Part shown: piece by piece, positions 44,173 to 51,410 of the stretch
How the letters are laid out: each line of letters opens with the position of its first letter
How positions within the stretch are numbered: the stretch's first letter is position 1
NCBI RefSeq assembly: GCF_009857135.1
Contig: NZ_CP047318.1
Span: 5,828,001 to 5,892,000, forward strand
From: Streptomyces sp. HM190
GTDB lineage: Bacteria; Actinomycetota; Actinomycetes; Streptomycetales; Streptomycetaceae
Length of the DNA: 64,000 bases
Reading direction: 5' to 3'
Program-made: the position numbers and the translations under genes
The notes under the pieces: model-generated
Seen by the model: only the letters and a program-made list of their open reading frames with translations
Told to the model about the DNA's origin: nothing
Databases searched by the model: none

Positions 44173-44607
44173 ATGGACTCATCATCTACCGAGATACCTT
44201 CCCGAAGACGACGACTCAGACGGCTGGTCCGCCTCGTATGGCACGGGGGCAAGCTGTTCGTGGCAGGCGCCGTGTTCCTCCTGCTGGCGGCCGGCTTTGT
44301 CTATGGAGCGTTCTTCGCGGACACTGACGAGGGCAGTGACCCGAACGACCAGCCGGTGCCAGCGGCGGGCGACTGCATCGCCGCCGACCGGGCCGAGCCG
44401 ATCACCGTTCCCTGCGACGATCCCGGTGCCACCGTCCAGGTTGTCCAGGTCATCGACGGAGACAGCGCGTCGGAGTGTGCGCTCGTCCCCGAAGCGACCG
44501 GAGCCCTTCAGTACAAGTCCGTCCTGAAGGTAGGGGGCGCCGACGGCGTCGATGTGAGCGATGCCGAGATCCGGACACTCTGCGTGAAGGACGTCATAGC
44601 CAAGTGA
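44173..44607 (+). CDS. membrane-anchored LppU/SCO3897-like protein (transposon cargo)
   Basis: A 144-residue protein. A basic cytoplasmic stretch (RRRRLRRLVRL) is followed by one transmembrane helix (LFVAGAVFLLLAAGFVYGAFF) and an extracytoplasmic domain of ~80 residues. That domain has AAGDCIAADRAEPITVPCDD, SASECALVPE and IRTLCVKD. The GDC...PCDDPxAxxxV pattern with four Cys resembles the LppU-type domain of streptomycete membrane proteins. Role in the transposon unknown. GTG at 44152 is an alternative start. Confidence 0.6.
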   Translation: MDSSSTEIPSRRRRLRRLVRLVWHGGKLFVAGAVFLLLAAGFVYGAFFADTDEGSDPNDQPVPAAGDCIAADRAEPITVPCDDPGATVQVVQVIDGDSASECALVPEATGALQYKSVLKVGGADGVDVSDAEIRTLCVKDVIAK

Positions 44608-44697
44608 GAGGCACTGGCTCACGGCCTGCCTGAGCCTGTGAGGGAAGTCGCGCATAAGCGCAACAGCTCCGGCTGACGGGGGATAACCTGCCTGGTC

Positions 44698-45339
44698 ATG
44701 GCAGATGTGTCCTGGGCCGACGGCCTCAGCGCGGTATCCGCTTTGGCCGGACTCGGTACAGCGGTCATCGCGCTGCGGATCGGCCGTACCGCGAACCAGG
44801 CGGCCCACGCGTCCAACCGGGCCGCGGACCGGGCGAATGCGACTGCCGATTCGGTGGCGCAGGTCGAGCGGGAGCGGTGGCACCACGAGATGACGCCACG
44901 CTTCGATGTCACGATCACCCGGCTCGGGCCAAGCACCAACCAGGCCAGCCTGCTGCTGACCTTCGAGGGGCCGCCTGCTCTGGAACGCCTGGACGCGGTC
45001 GAGGTCGAGATCCGTGACGACGGGTACACCCACACCGCGAACTTGGCCGGCGAACTCACTCAGGAGCAGATCGACGAGACCATCTGGGGTCCGTACCGGT
45101 TCAAGCCGGGCATCAACGACGCCTCTCCCAACGGCCGCATGGTGCCCGCCGTCCCCTTGGAGCTGGGTGGCTGGCTCAAGTACGCCCTGGAGGAGTCCTT
45201 CGCCCCGTCCTGGAACGATCCCTCGTACTGGCGGGAACGGTACGCCGGTGCCCCGGTGCGGCTGTGGGTGCGCTGCCGCCGCGAGGGGCACCAGCCGTGG
45301 ACGCTCACCTACAACGTGACCGTCACCGACCCCCAGTAA
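44698..45339 (+). CDS. hypothetical protein with N-terminal membrane segment (transposon cargo)
   Basis: A 213-residue protein. Residues ~6-26 are hydrophobic (LSAVSALAGLGTAVIALRIG), followed by an Ala/Asn-rich helical stretch likely to be coiled coil (NQAAHASNRAADRANATAD). The last ~140 residues look like a beta-rich domain (FDVTITRLGPSTNQASLLLTF, RLWVRCRREGHQPWTLTYNV). Similar layouts occur in orphan actinobacterial proteins. No function assigned. Confidence 0.65.
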   Translation: MADVSWADGLSAVSALAGLGTAVIALRIGRTANQAAHASNRAADRANATADSVAQVERERWHHEMTPRFDVTITRLGPSTNQASLLLTFEGPPALERLDAVEVEIRDDGYTHTANLAGELTQEQIDETIWGPYRFKPGINDASPNGRMVPAVPLELGGWLKYALEESFAPSWNDPSYWRERYAGAPVRLWVRCRREGHQPWTLTYNVTVTDPQ

Positions 45340-45672
45340 CCCCCCTCGCCGCGCAGTGGGGGGCGCACCGGCCCTCGGCCGCGGCTCACCCGTACGAGAA
45401 CGACGGTGGCGCCCGCGCCCGAATCATCAACGCCGTTCTGCACCCGGACCAGCGCGACGTCCGGGCGGGTCACGGTGAAGTGCTGACGCCGTAATAGAAG
45501 CTCGATCCCATCCGCGACCTGGTCAGTTCGTAGGGGGAATGAGGTCGTGATCCCTGCCAGAACAGTCGCTCGGGCAGGGATCGTGTACTCGCGACGTACC
45601 GACAGGCCCTCGCCCAACATAACCGAAGCCCTTGCATCCTTGGGGTTGAAGGTATCTCGGTGATCTGCCAGG
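45340..45672. other. 333-bp gap in the transposon cargo
   Basis: No gene or strong structure seen. GCAGGGATC (45577-45585) and GATCCCTGC (45551-45559) form a short dyad around a 17-base loop that could end the preceding gene or start the next leader. Confidence 0.35.
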
Positions 45673-45729
45673 ATGGCCAATAGTCGACAGGGCAAGGGGC
45701 CCTGGGTATCCACCTATTGGGGGCGGATC

Positions 45730-46248
45730 ATGATTCACATCACGCTCGGCCGGATGCGCTACGTCAACCCACAGGAAGACCAGCTGGGCCGCGAACACGT
45801 CGGCTGGGACCCGAACATGGGTGACGAAGCCCTCTTCCGTGCCAACCGAGGCTGCTGGGTCCTCGGCGAGCGAGCGGAGAAGGAACAGTACGCGCTGCTC
45901 TCCTGCGAAGGTGAGGTACGTATGGCCATCGAAATCGACAGGCTGGTTCCGGTCGCCGGAGGACGCAAGGCCATGGAGGGCAGGTTCCTCAAGCCGGGCG
46001 ACGCGGTCTACGACGCCTACGTCGGCGGGAAGCCTCCCGTAGAAGCGACCCGTAACCCGATCACCTACTTCGACTCCTCGCATGACAGCCGCCTGTGCGG
46101 CTGCGGCTGTGGTGAACCGGTCGCCGGTGGCTGGTTCCTGGCCGGACACGACCAGAAGGCCCTGCATGCCCGAGTCGCCAAGATCGGCACCGTCCGCGAG
46201 TTCATCGACTGGTTCGACAACACCTACGTCGAGCCGACGGTCCAATAG
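45730..46248 (+). CDS. hypothetical protein with Cys-rich C-terminal motif (transposon cargo)
   Basis: A 172-residue protein from the ATG at 45730, preceded by GGGGGCGG. An in-frame ATG at 45673 would add 19 residues. The C-terminal third carries CGCGCGEPVAGGWFLAGHDQ, a CxCxCGEP...GHD motif also seen as a small tail domain in other actinobacterial orphans, with probable metal binding. The N-terminal part is mixed alpha/beta, with FRANRGCWVLGERA. Function unknown. Confidence 0.6.
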   Translation: MIHITLGRMRYVNPQEDQLGREHVGWDPNMGDEALFRANRGCWVLGERAEKEQYALLSCEGEVRMAIEIDRLVPVAGGRKAMEGRFLKPGDAVYDAYVGGKPPVEATRNPITYFDSSHDSRLCGCGCGEPVAGGWFLAGHDQKALHARVAKIGTVREFIDWFDNTYVEPTVQ

Positions 46249-46288
46249 CCGCTCAGCTCGCTCGTCGCCGTTCCGCCATTCCTCTCCC

Positions 46289-46322
46289 CCTGAGGCCCGC
46301 CACCGGGGTGGCGGGCCTCAGG
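46289..46322. terminator. strong bidirectional terminator in the transposon
   Basis: A 16-bp inverted repeat (CCTGAGGCCCGCCACC, 46289-46304, with 46307-46322) between the convergent cargo gene and the recombinase gene. Confidence 0.85.
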
Positions 46323-46428
46323 CCGCCTCTCGCCCGATGAACGGAGCGCAGAGTGAGCACAAGAGCGGCCATCTGGCGGGCTCGATTGAATCAGCAGGTG
46401 TCGTCAAAACCCAGCCGCCGAGCCAGGC

Positions 46429-47406
46429 TCAGCGTCGACTGTCGCCGGGTGCGAGCAGGCTGGTGACTTCTGCGATCGCCTCTACCGAGGGGTGGAAGTA
46501 GCGGCGGACGTTCTCCGGCTTCTTGTGCCGCGACTTCGCCATGAGCATGGGCAGGCTGGCCCCGGCCTCGCCGAGGTGGGTGAGGCCAGAGTGCCGGTAT
46601 TCGTGCAGGTCCCAGCCCGTTCCCGGCACACCGCCGATGGCCGTGTGCGCGTCCAGCAGGGCGCGGGCCTGGCCGTACGACAGCCGCACCAGCCCGGTGT
46701 CCGGGCAGACGTCGCGGGAGCTGAGAACCTTGTCGGGGCCCGGCCTGCGGTGGGTGACGAACACCGGTCCGCGCGTGCGGCCCTTGATCAGCCGGGGCAG
46801 CAGGCGGGCGGTGCCGGCGTCCCAGTACACGGGCTCCAGCACGAACTCCGCGCGCGGGGCACCCCGGCGCCGGGTACGCGGCCGAGCCCCCTTGGCCTTC
46901 ACCGGGGCCCGGCGCCCGGCCAGGTCCAGCTCCTCAATGTTGACGCCGAGGATCTCCTCCGCCCGCGCGACCGTCTCGAAGAGCATCCGCCACAGCGTCT
47001 TTTCCCGCAGGTGCACGTCACGGCGGGCGATCAGTCGGTCGACCGCCAACTTCGAACGGGCCGGGGTCTCGGAGTCCGGCGGGGTGAGCCGCTTCACCCA
47101 GGCCGGCACCGCCGGGCCGTCGTACCCGCGCTCGGCGCACCAGCCCAGCCACGACAGCACGGAGGCCCGACGGGCGTTCCACGTGTTCACCGCGGAGGTG
47201 CCCCACAGCAGTTCGAGAGTCTCGCCGATCTCGTCGTCCGCGACCGAGGCAAGCGGCCGGGTCACGCCGAGGCGTTCGGCGGTCTTGCCGACACCGATGC
47301 CGTACGAGCGCAGGGTGTTCGGGTTGTCGAGCGAGTCGAGGAACGCGTCCGCCGCGGTGCGGACGGTCAACGTCTTCCCGGCGGGCAGCTGCACGACTGC
47401 GGGCAC
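46429..47406 (-). CDS. tnpI: TnpI-like tyrosine recombinase (cointegrate resolvase)
   Basis: A 325-residue phage-integrase-family protein. GTG at 47406 has AAGGAGGAG upstream. A SAM-like N-terminal domain (TVRTAADAFLDSLDNPNTLRS) is followed by the catalytic domain: Arg in TVARAEEILGVN, HxxR in LHEYRHSGLTHLG and the nucleophile region SRHKKPENVRRYFHPS (His and Tyr). It sits at the end of the transposon opposite tnpA, as TnpI does in Tn4430-type elements, and likely resolves cointegrates at the adjacent repeat cluster. Confidence 0.88.
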   Translation of the reverse strand: MPAVVQLPAGKTLTVRTAADAFLDSLDNPNTLRSYGIGVGKTAERLGVTRPLASVADDEIGETLELLWGTSAVNTWNARRASVLSWLGWCAERGYDGPAVPAWVKRLTPPDSETPARSKLAVDRLIARRDVHLREKTLWRMLFETVARAEEILGVNIEELDLAGRRAPVKAKGARPRTRRRGAPRAEFVLEPVYWDAGTARLLPRLIKGRTRGPVFVTHRRPGPDKVLSSRDVCPDTGLVRLSYGQARALLDAHTAIGGVPGTGWDLHEYRHSGLTHLGEAGASLPMLMAKSRHKKPENVRRYFHPSVEAIAEVTSLLAPGDSRR

Positions 47407-47418
47407 GGTCTCCTCCTT

Positions 47419-47512
47419 GCCGCAGATATCGGGGTCGCTTCGCGCACGGCCCCGCGGACGTCGCCGCAGGTCGCGATCAGTGATGCCGCAGATAATAGGG
47501 CGTTATCCGCGG
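47419..47512. promoter_or_regulatory. candidate recombinase core and accessory sites (IRS-like)
   Basis: CCGCAGATAA (47486-47495) and TTATCCGCGG (47503-47512) are inverted (9/10) around a 7-bp spacer, the geometry of a tyrosine-recombinase core. Two direct-repeat relatives, GCCGCAGATA near 47419 and CGCCGCAGGT near 47462, lie between the core and the gene, as the DR motifs do in TnpI systems. Confidence 0.6.
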
Positions 47513-47560
47513 GACGACTTCAGACGGGTCCGGGAGTCGACGCCCCGTCAGCCGCCCACC

Positions 47561-47602
47561 AGGGCCTAGCGCACGATCTGACACGGATGTTCCTCAACCC
47601 CC
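47561..47602 (-). repeat. right terminal inverted repeat of the Tn3-family element
   Basis: Inverted match to 40192-40233 with one difference (CTAGGCCCT against CTAAGCCCT). Followed by the GACAA duplication at 47603-47607. Confidence 0.95.
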
Positions 47603-47768
47603 GACAAGGCTCCCGGGCTGCTGAGTTGGGACTTCGAACACTCGCCCGGGCGAGACAACCATGATCACGACCTACAGCTTGAGTACTCGAAGCCGAAAAT
47701 GGCCGCGTGCGAGCGCTGGACGTAGCTGGCAGCGGACGTTGGGAGGAGCTCTCGACGAAGGTTCCTAC

Positions 47769-49658
47769 GTGGCGGGCCAACCACCGCTTGATTATCCGGA
47801 TAATCTGAGCCGGGCCCTGGCGAGCGCGTGGCAGACTGGGCGGATGGACGCAGGTGATATCCCGTGGCAGTTGGGCGCACAAGTTTCGCCCACCAACCCA
47901 GGGGCAAAGGTCAGCTTCGCGGCTCTACGCGAATTGAGTCGCGAGGATGCCGAGCAGGCACAGGAGTCGAGCAGGTTTCTCGAGCGACTCGCGGCTGCGA
48001 CCGGATACGCCCAGCTCGTCGATGCATATCAGCAGCTTGACAAAGCTCTCAAGCGTCAGTCGACTCCCGAGCGACGTGCGATCGAGATGAATTCGGCTGC
48101 ACGGGCCCTCGGCGCTATCGCTGCAGACTTTTCGGACGGGCTGAGGCGATCAGCCGAGCAGGACTTCGGAGAGGCAAGCGAGCAGCTCGCCCAGATCGAG
48201 GCTGCGATCTCCGAGGAAACCGCTCGTCCGCCCTTTCGGCTCCTGGTAGCCGTCGGTTCGCTCAATACCGGCCCGTTCATTGCGTTGGGCGGGGGCATCG
48301 GCATCGAATCCGAAGCACTCAGCCAGCTTGCCACCGCAGTAGACGGAGTTGGCCCCGGATTGGACCTGATGGCATCACTCTTCAGCGGTGTCGTCGTCGC
48401 ACAGCGGCTCATCGGTCGCCAGCTTCAGACATACGCATCACTCATCAACAACCACTCCCTCCGCCTGCGCCAGCTTGCCGCAGAGGTCCCTGACGGTCGC
48501 GCGTGCCTGTTCCGGTGGAGACCTATGGAAGGGGAAGCTGGCAGCAAGCGAAAGATGACCATGGATGTCGTGGCATTGCCTCTAGACAAAGGTGTCCTTC
48601 TACATCGCGCACTGTCGTTCACCCAACAGTTTCTGAAATCGACCTCGGGCTCACAAATTCGCTCAGCTCCTCCGCCTGCGTCGGACCCCCGACCGCCTCA
48701 AGCGGCGCAAGTTGTCGATCCGGTGGGCGTTGGCGATGAGGGCTCGTCCCCACCTGCTCAGGAGGCCAAGGAGTTTGACGACCAAGCCCAGGACCTCGAT
48801 GCACTCGCAAAGCACGCCACGGAGTTCTCCGATGAGCTAGAAAGAGCGTGGTCGACGGCGATGGACCGGGCCCTTCTGACGGAAGCTCAGCAAGAGACCC
48901 AGGCACGCTACGCAAGCCTCCTGTCAGCAGTCCAGAGGCGCGCGAGTTCCTATGACCGAGCCGTTCAAGAGGCCGGAGTCGATCCCGGCCTTCCCGCCTT
49001 CCCGACTCCACCTCACGAGGCGGCGCGCTACAGCTACAACAGTGATCGGGACCAGCGCGTGCTGCAGGCACGCCTTGCAGAGATCGAGGCGGTTACCCTG
49101 CTGCTTGGTGCCGTTGTCGCCATGCGCGAGCCGTCAGCACGGCGGACCTTCTCCAGGGGACGCGCTGCCGAAACCGAAACGTGGTGGGAAGCTGGAGCCT
49201 TCTCCCTCGTGCGCGAGCGGGCCGCCCATCTCCTACGCGTTAGCAGGAACACAGCTGAACTCCTAGATGGTGCCCCAGAGGCCCGCTCGCGATCGATGGC
49301 GACGGCATTCGATCAGATGAGGTTGGCGACCATCGCATATGGTCGAGGCGATATGGAAGCCTCCGTGATGCACGTGCGGCTGGCCCTTTTCCACCGTGCC
49401 GCAGCTGAGCGGGATGACGTACCGGACGACCTTCTGGAGCGGCTGGCGCGGTACGTGCCACGTGCAGATCACGCGAATGCGCTTCGTCTCGTTGAAGTCG
49501 CCGCTCAACGAACAGCCAAGGGCGTGCTTCCGGAGGTCGCTGTGACGGCCCTCGTCGCACCTCTCGCGCTTTCTGTTCTCGGTGAGCTTCTGCATGCACC
49601 GCAGGTCTTTGCGGATGCCCTGTCGGCAAGAGGGAGCGAAGATGGCAAAGAAGCCTGA
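47769..49658 (+). CDS. large protein of unknown family, first gene of a putative two-gene defense-like operon
   Basis: A ~629-residue protein. GTG at 47769 is chosen since GAAGG lies seven bases upstream; the frame is open from an ATG at 47661, and ATG at 47844 (MDAGDIPWQL) is also possible. Features: a long N-terminal helical region with coiled-coil character (VDAYQQLDKALKRQSTPE to SEQLAQIEAAISEE), a hydrophobic Gly-rich part (FIALGGGIGIESEAL), a central low-complexity Pro-rich linker (~335-375), then a mainly alpha-helical C-terminal half. No catalytic motif recognised. Its 3' end overlaps the HEPN-like gene by 17 bp. Codon use is less GC-biased than neighbours, suggesting transfer. Confidence 0.7.
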   Translation: MAGQPPLDYPDNLSRALASAWQTGRMDAGDIPWQLGAQVSPTNPGAKVSFAALRELSREDAEQAQESSRFLERLAAATGYAQLVDAYQQLDKALKRQSTPERRAIEMNSAARALGAIAADFSDGLRRSAEQDFGEASEQLAQIEAAISEETARPPFRLLVAVGSLNTGPFIALGGGIGIESEALSQLATAVDGVGPGLDLMASLFSGVVVAQRLIGRQLQTYASLINNHSLRLRQLAAEVPDGRACLFRWRPMEGEAGSKRKMTMDVVALPLDKGVLLHRALSFTQQFLKSTSGSQIRSAPPPASDPRPPQAAQVVDPVGVGDEGSSPPAQEAKEFDDQAQDLDALAKHATEFSDELERAWSTAMDRALLTEAQQETQARYASLLSAVQRRASSYDRAVQEAGVDPGLPAFPTPPHEAARYSYNSDRDQRVLQARLAEIEAVTLLLGAVVAMREPSARRTFSRGRAAETETWWEAGAFSLVRERAAHLLRVSRNTAELLDGAPEARSRSMATAFDQMRLATIAYGRGDMEASVMHVRLALFHRAAAERDDVPDDLLERLARYVPRADHANALRLVEVAAQRTAKGVLPEVAVTALVAPLALSVLGELLHAPQVFADALSARGSEDGKEA

Positions 49659-51000
49659 CCTGGACGCATTCGGACTTCTCAAGGCACAGAGACGCTGGGC
49701 GATCCGATTTGGGCCGGTGGATGTGTCTACGGCGTTCACTGACGGGCAAGTCAACGCTGCAATAAACACCGGAAATGACGCCCGGGTAAACCTCGACCTT
49801 GAGCGTAGCGCAGCAACTCCGGACTACTTTGCCGGTCTCGGTGTAGCGGTAGAGCAGGAGGGTACAGTTATTCCGCGATTCACGGGAACTGTGGCGGCCG
49901 CCGAGCCGGATGCCGACGGAGTCTCCGTGAAGGCGCTTGGAATGCTTTCGCTGTCCGAGGCAGTCCTAAACACGTTTACATATCGTGGATTCAATGGCCC
50001 CGAGCTTATATATACTCTGGCTCGATCCGGAGGGATGCGCGACGACCAACTCAGCATCGAAGGACTCGACGCCTTGCCGCGAGAAACCTTCGAAGTGATC
50101 GTGCCGGTCAGCGGAATCGTCGCGGAGAAGCCCACAGGCTTCGCGGGGGTACATTTCATTCCGCCAGACACAGCATCGCGAATCCTCGCGGGCCTCGACA
50201 CTTCAGACGGTAAATACGAAGGCTTTGATGCACAGGCATATGCGCTCGCGCTCGTCACGACGACGCTCGCCTTGACCGCAGAGGAACGAGGTGTCGCGAC
50301 CATCGATTTTGCGCTTGCCTGGCTGACCACCTACCTCCGCTACGGCCACGCCGCACTGCCGTCAGGTGAGACGCTCCACTTCAGCAGGAAGGATTCGCTC
50401 GCCCGCTTGACCAGGCAGGACTGGGTGGCCATACGAGGCATGCAAACCGGCCGGTTCTGGCTTCGCCGTCCGGGACTACTTCCGCAGCCGCACTCTATTT
50501 CTCTAGCGCCTGATGGCAGAAGATTCCATGCCGATGTTCCAAGGCTGACACTGCAGGAGCGTCTTGCGTTTCTCGCCCTCGCTCGTGCCGCAAATGAATC
50601 CGATCTGCTCGCCCGTGTGCTCGCCTTGTTCGAAGCGATCGAGTTCTATGCCAGTGGAACAGCAGTCGAGCGCATGTTCGCACAGGTGGAACTCGATGCG
50701 ATCAAGGCGAACATTCCGGCCACTCTGAAGCCGGAGCAGAAGGGTCGAATCAACGACTTCGTTGCCAATCTCAATAGTCCACCGCTGCGGCGACAGTTGA
50801 TGAAGGCGCTAGACGTGGACGGCGTCACTTACACGCCTGACGAAATAAAAATGCTCTGGCAGCTTCGCAAACTGCGCAACGACGTTGTGCATGGGAAGAG
50901 CAAGGAGATGCCGAAGGCCGAGGACGTCGAGTACGCCACGAGTATCGTCGCGCGCATGCTGGTCTACCGGGCCGCGCGGCGTCGGCGGGAGGAGAGCTGA
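49642..51000 (+). CDS. HEPN-like C-terminal domain protein, second gene of the putative defense-like operon
   Basis: A 452-residue protein from the ATG at 49642 (AGGGAGCG upstream). The first ~310 residues are beta-rich and unrecognised (RVNLDLERSAATPDYFAGLG, FEVIVPVSGIVAEKPTGFAG). The C-terminal ~140 are helical: LLARVLALFEAIEFYASG, then KLRNDVVHGKSKEMPKAED, with RNDVVH fitting the HEPN catalytic pattern R-x4-H. This matches ApeA/Abi-like HEPN domains of RNase toxins and defense effectors. It overlaps the preceding gene by 17 bp, so the products likely act together. Local AT-rich stretches (near 50000) support horizontal origin. Confidence 0.75.
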   Translation: MAKKPDLDAFGLLKAQRRWAIRFGPVDVSTAFTDGQVNAAINTGNDARVNLDLERSAATPDYFAGLGVAVEQEGTVIPRFTGTVAAAEPDADGVSVKALGMLSLSEAVLNTFTYRGFNGPELIYTLARSGGMRDDQLSIEGLDALPRETFEVIVPVSGIVAEKPTGFAGVHFIPPDTASRILAGLDTSDGKYEGFDAQAYALALVTTTLALTAEERGVATIDFALAWLTTYLRYGHAALPSGETLHFSRKDSLARLTRQDWVAIRGMQTGRFWLRRPGLLPQPHSISLAPDGRRFHADVPRLTLQERLAFLALARAANESDLLARVLALFEAIEFYASGTAVERMFAQVELDAIKANIPATLKPEQKGRINDFVANLNSPPLRRQLMKALDVDGVTYTPDEIKMLWQLRKLRNDVVHGKSKEMPKAEDVEYATSIVARMLVYRAARRRREES

Positions 51001-51410
51001 AGCGGTTCACGCCACCGATACTGGTCAAGTCGATGCTGGAATGGTGAAGCGCTCCCGGCCTGCGGCTGACCGGTACAGCCAGAGACAGAAAGCTGATCAC
51101 ACGCCGTGGAAGGGGTCGCCCAAACGCCAGCGAGCGGGATGAGTCCTGGCCTGGCGCCGTCAGTGAGCGTTTCCAGTGTGGCCACTGATCGGGTGGCAGG
51201 GGTGGTGTGAGGTCGGGGTGCGCAACGGATAGGGTCCCGTGCTGTTGAGGAACGTGTTCGACGTCTCAACTCCGCAGCACAGGAGCCCTGTTGGTTTCAT
51301 ATTCAGCCGCACTCGACCTGCCACACGGCTTGGTCAGGTGGGCACTATGCTCATCGTCACCAGTGAGGGTGGTCGGCGGTGCAAACTCCCGCCGCACCGC
51401 CCGAGGCTAG
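51001..51410. other. 410-bp gap holding copy B of the direct repeat
   Basis: No gene. Copy B of the repeat lies at 51161-51229 and similarity to the far side of the Tn3 insertion continues to about 51250 (GTCCCGTGCTGTTGAG against CTCCCGGGCTGCTGAG at 47610). Confidence 0.55.
51161..51229 (+). repeat. diverged direct repeat, copy B
   Basis: 69 bp matching copy A (40120-40188) at 87%, same orientation. With copy A it brackets the Tn3-family element and the two-gene HEPN operon. Confidence 0.85.

Larger units (their letters stand above)
40192..47602 (+). mobile_element. complete Tn3-family transposon with TnpI-type recombinase
   Basis: The 7,411-bp element is bounded by 42-bp terminal inverted repeats that begin GGGGGTTGAGGAACATCCGT (40192-40233; complement at 47561-47602) and differ at one base. 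It is flanked by the perfect 5-bp duplication GACAA (40187-40191 and 47603-47607). This is exactly what Tn3-family insertion produces. It encodes the transposase at the left, a tyrosine recombinase at the right, and four cargo genes. The intact ends and duplication imply recent or undisturbed insertion. Confidence 0.95.

Noticed and set aside
40120..51229. The direct repeats as attachment sites of the integrase at 62953
   Set aside because: The integrase lies well outside the repeated interval, so the repeats are unlikely to be its own sites.
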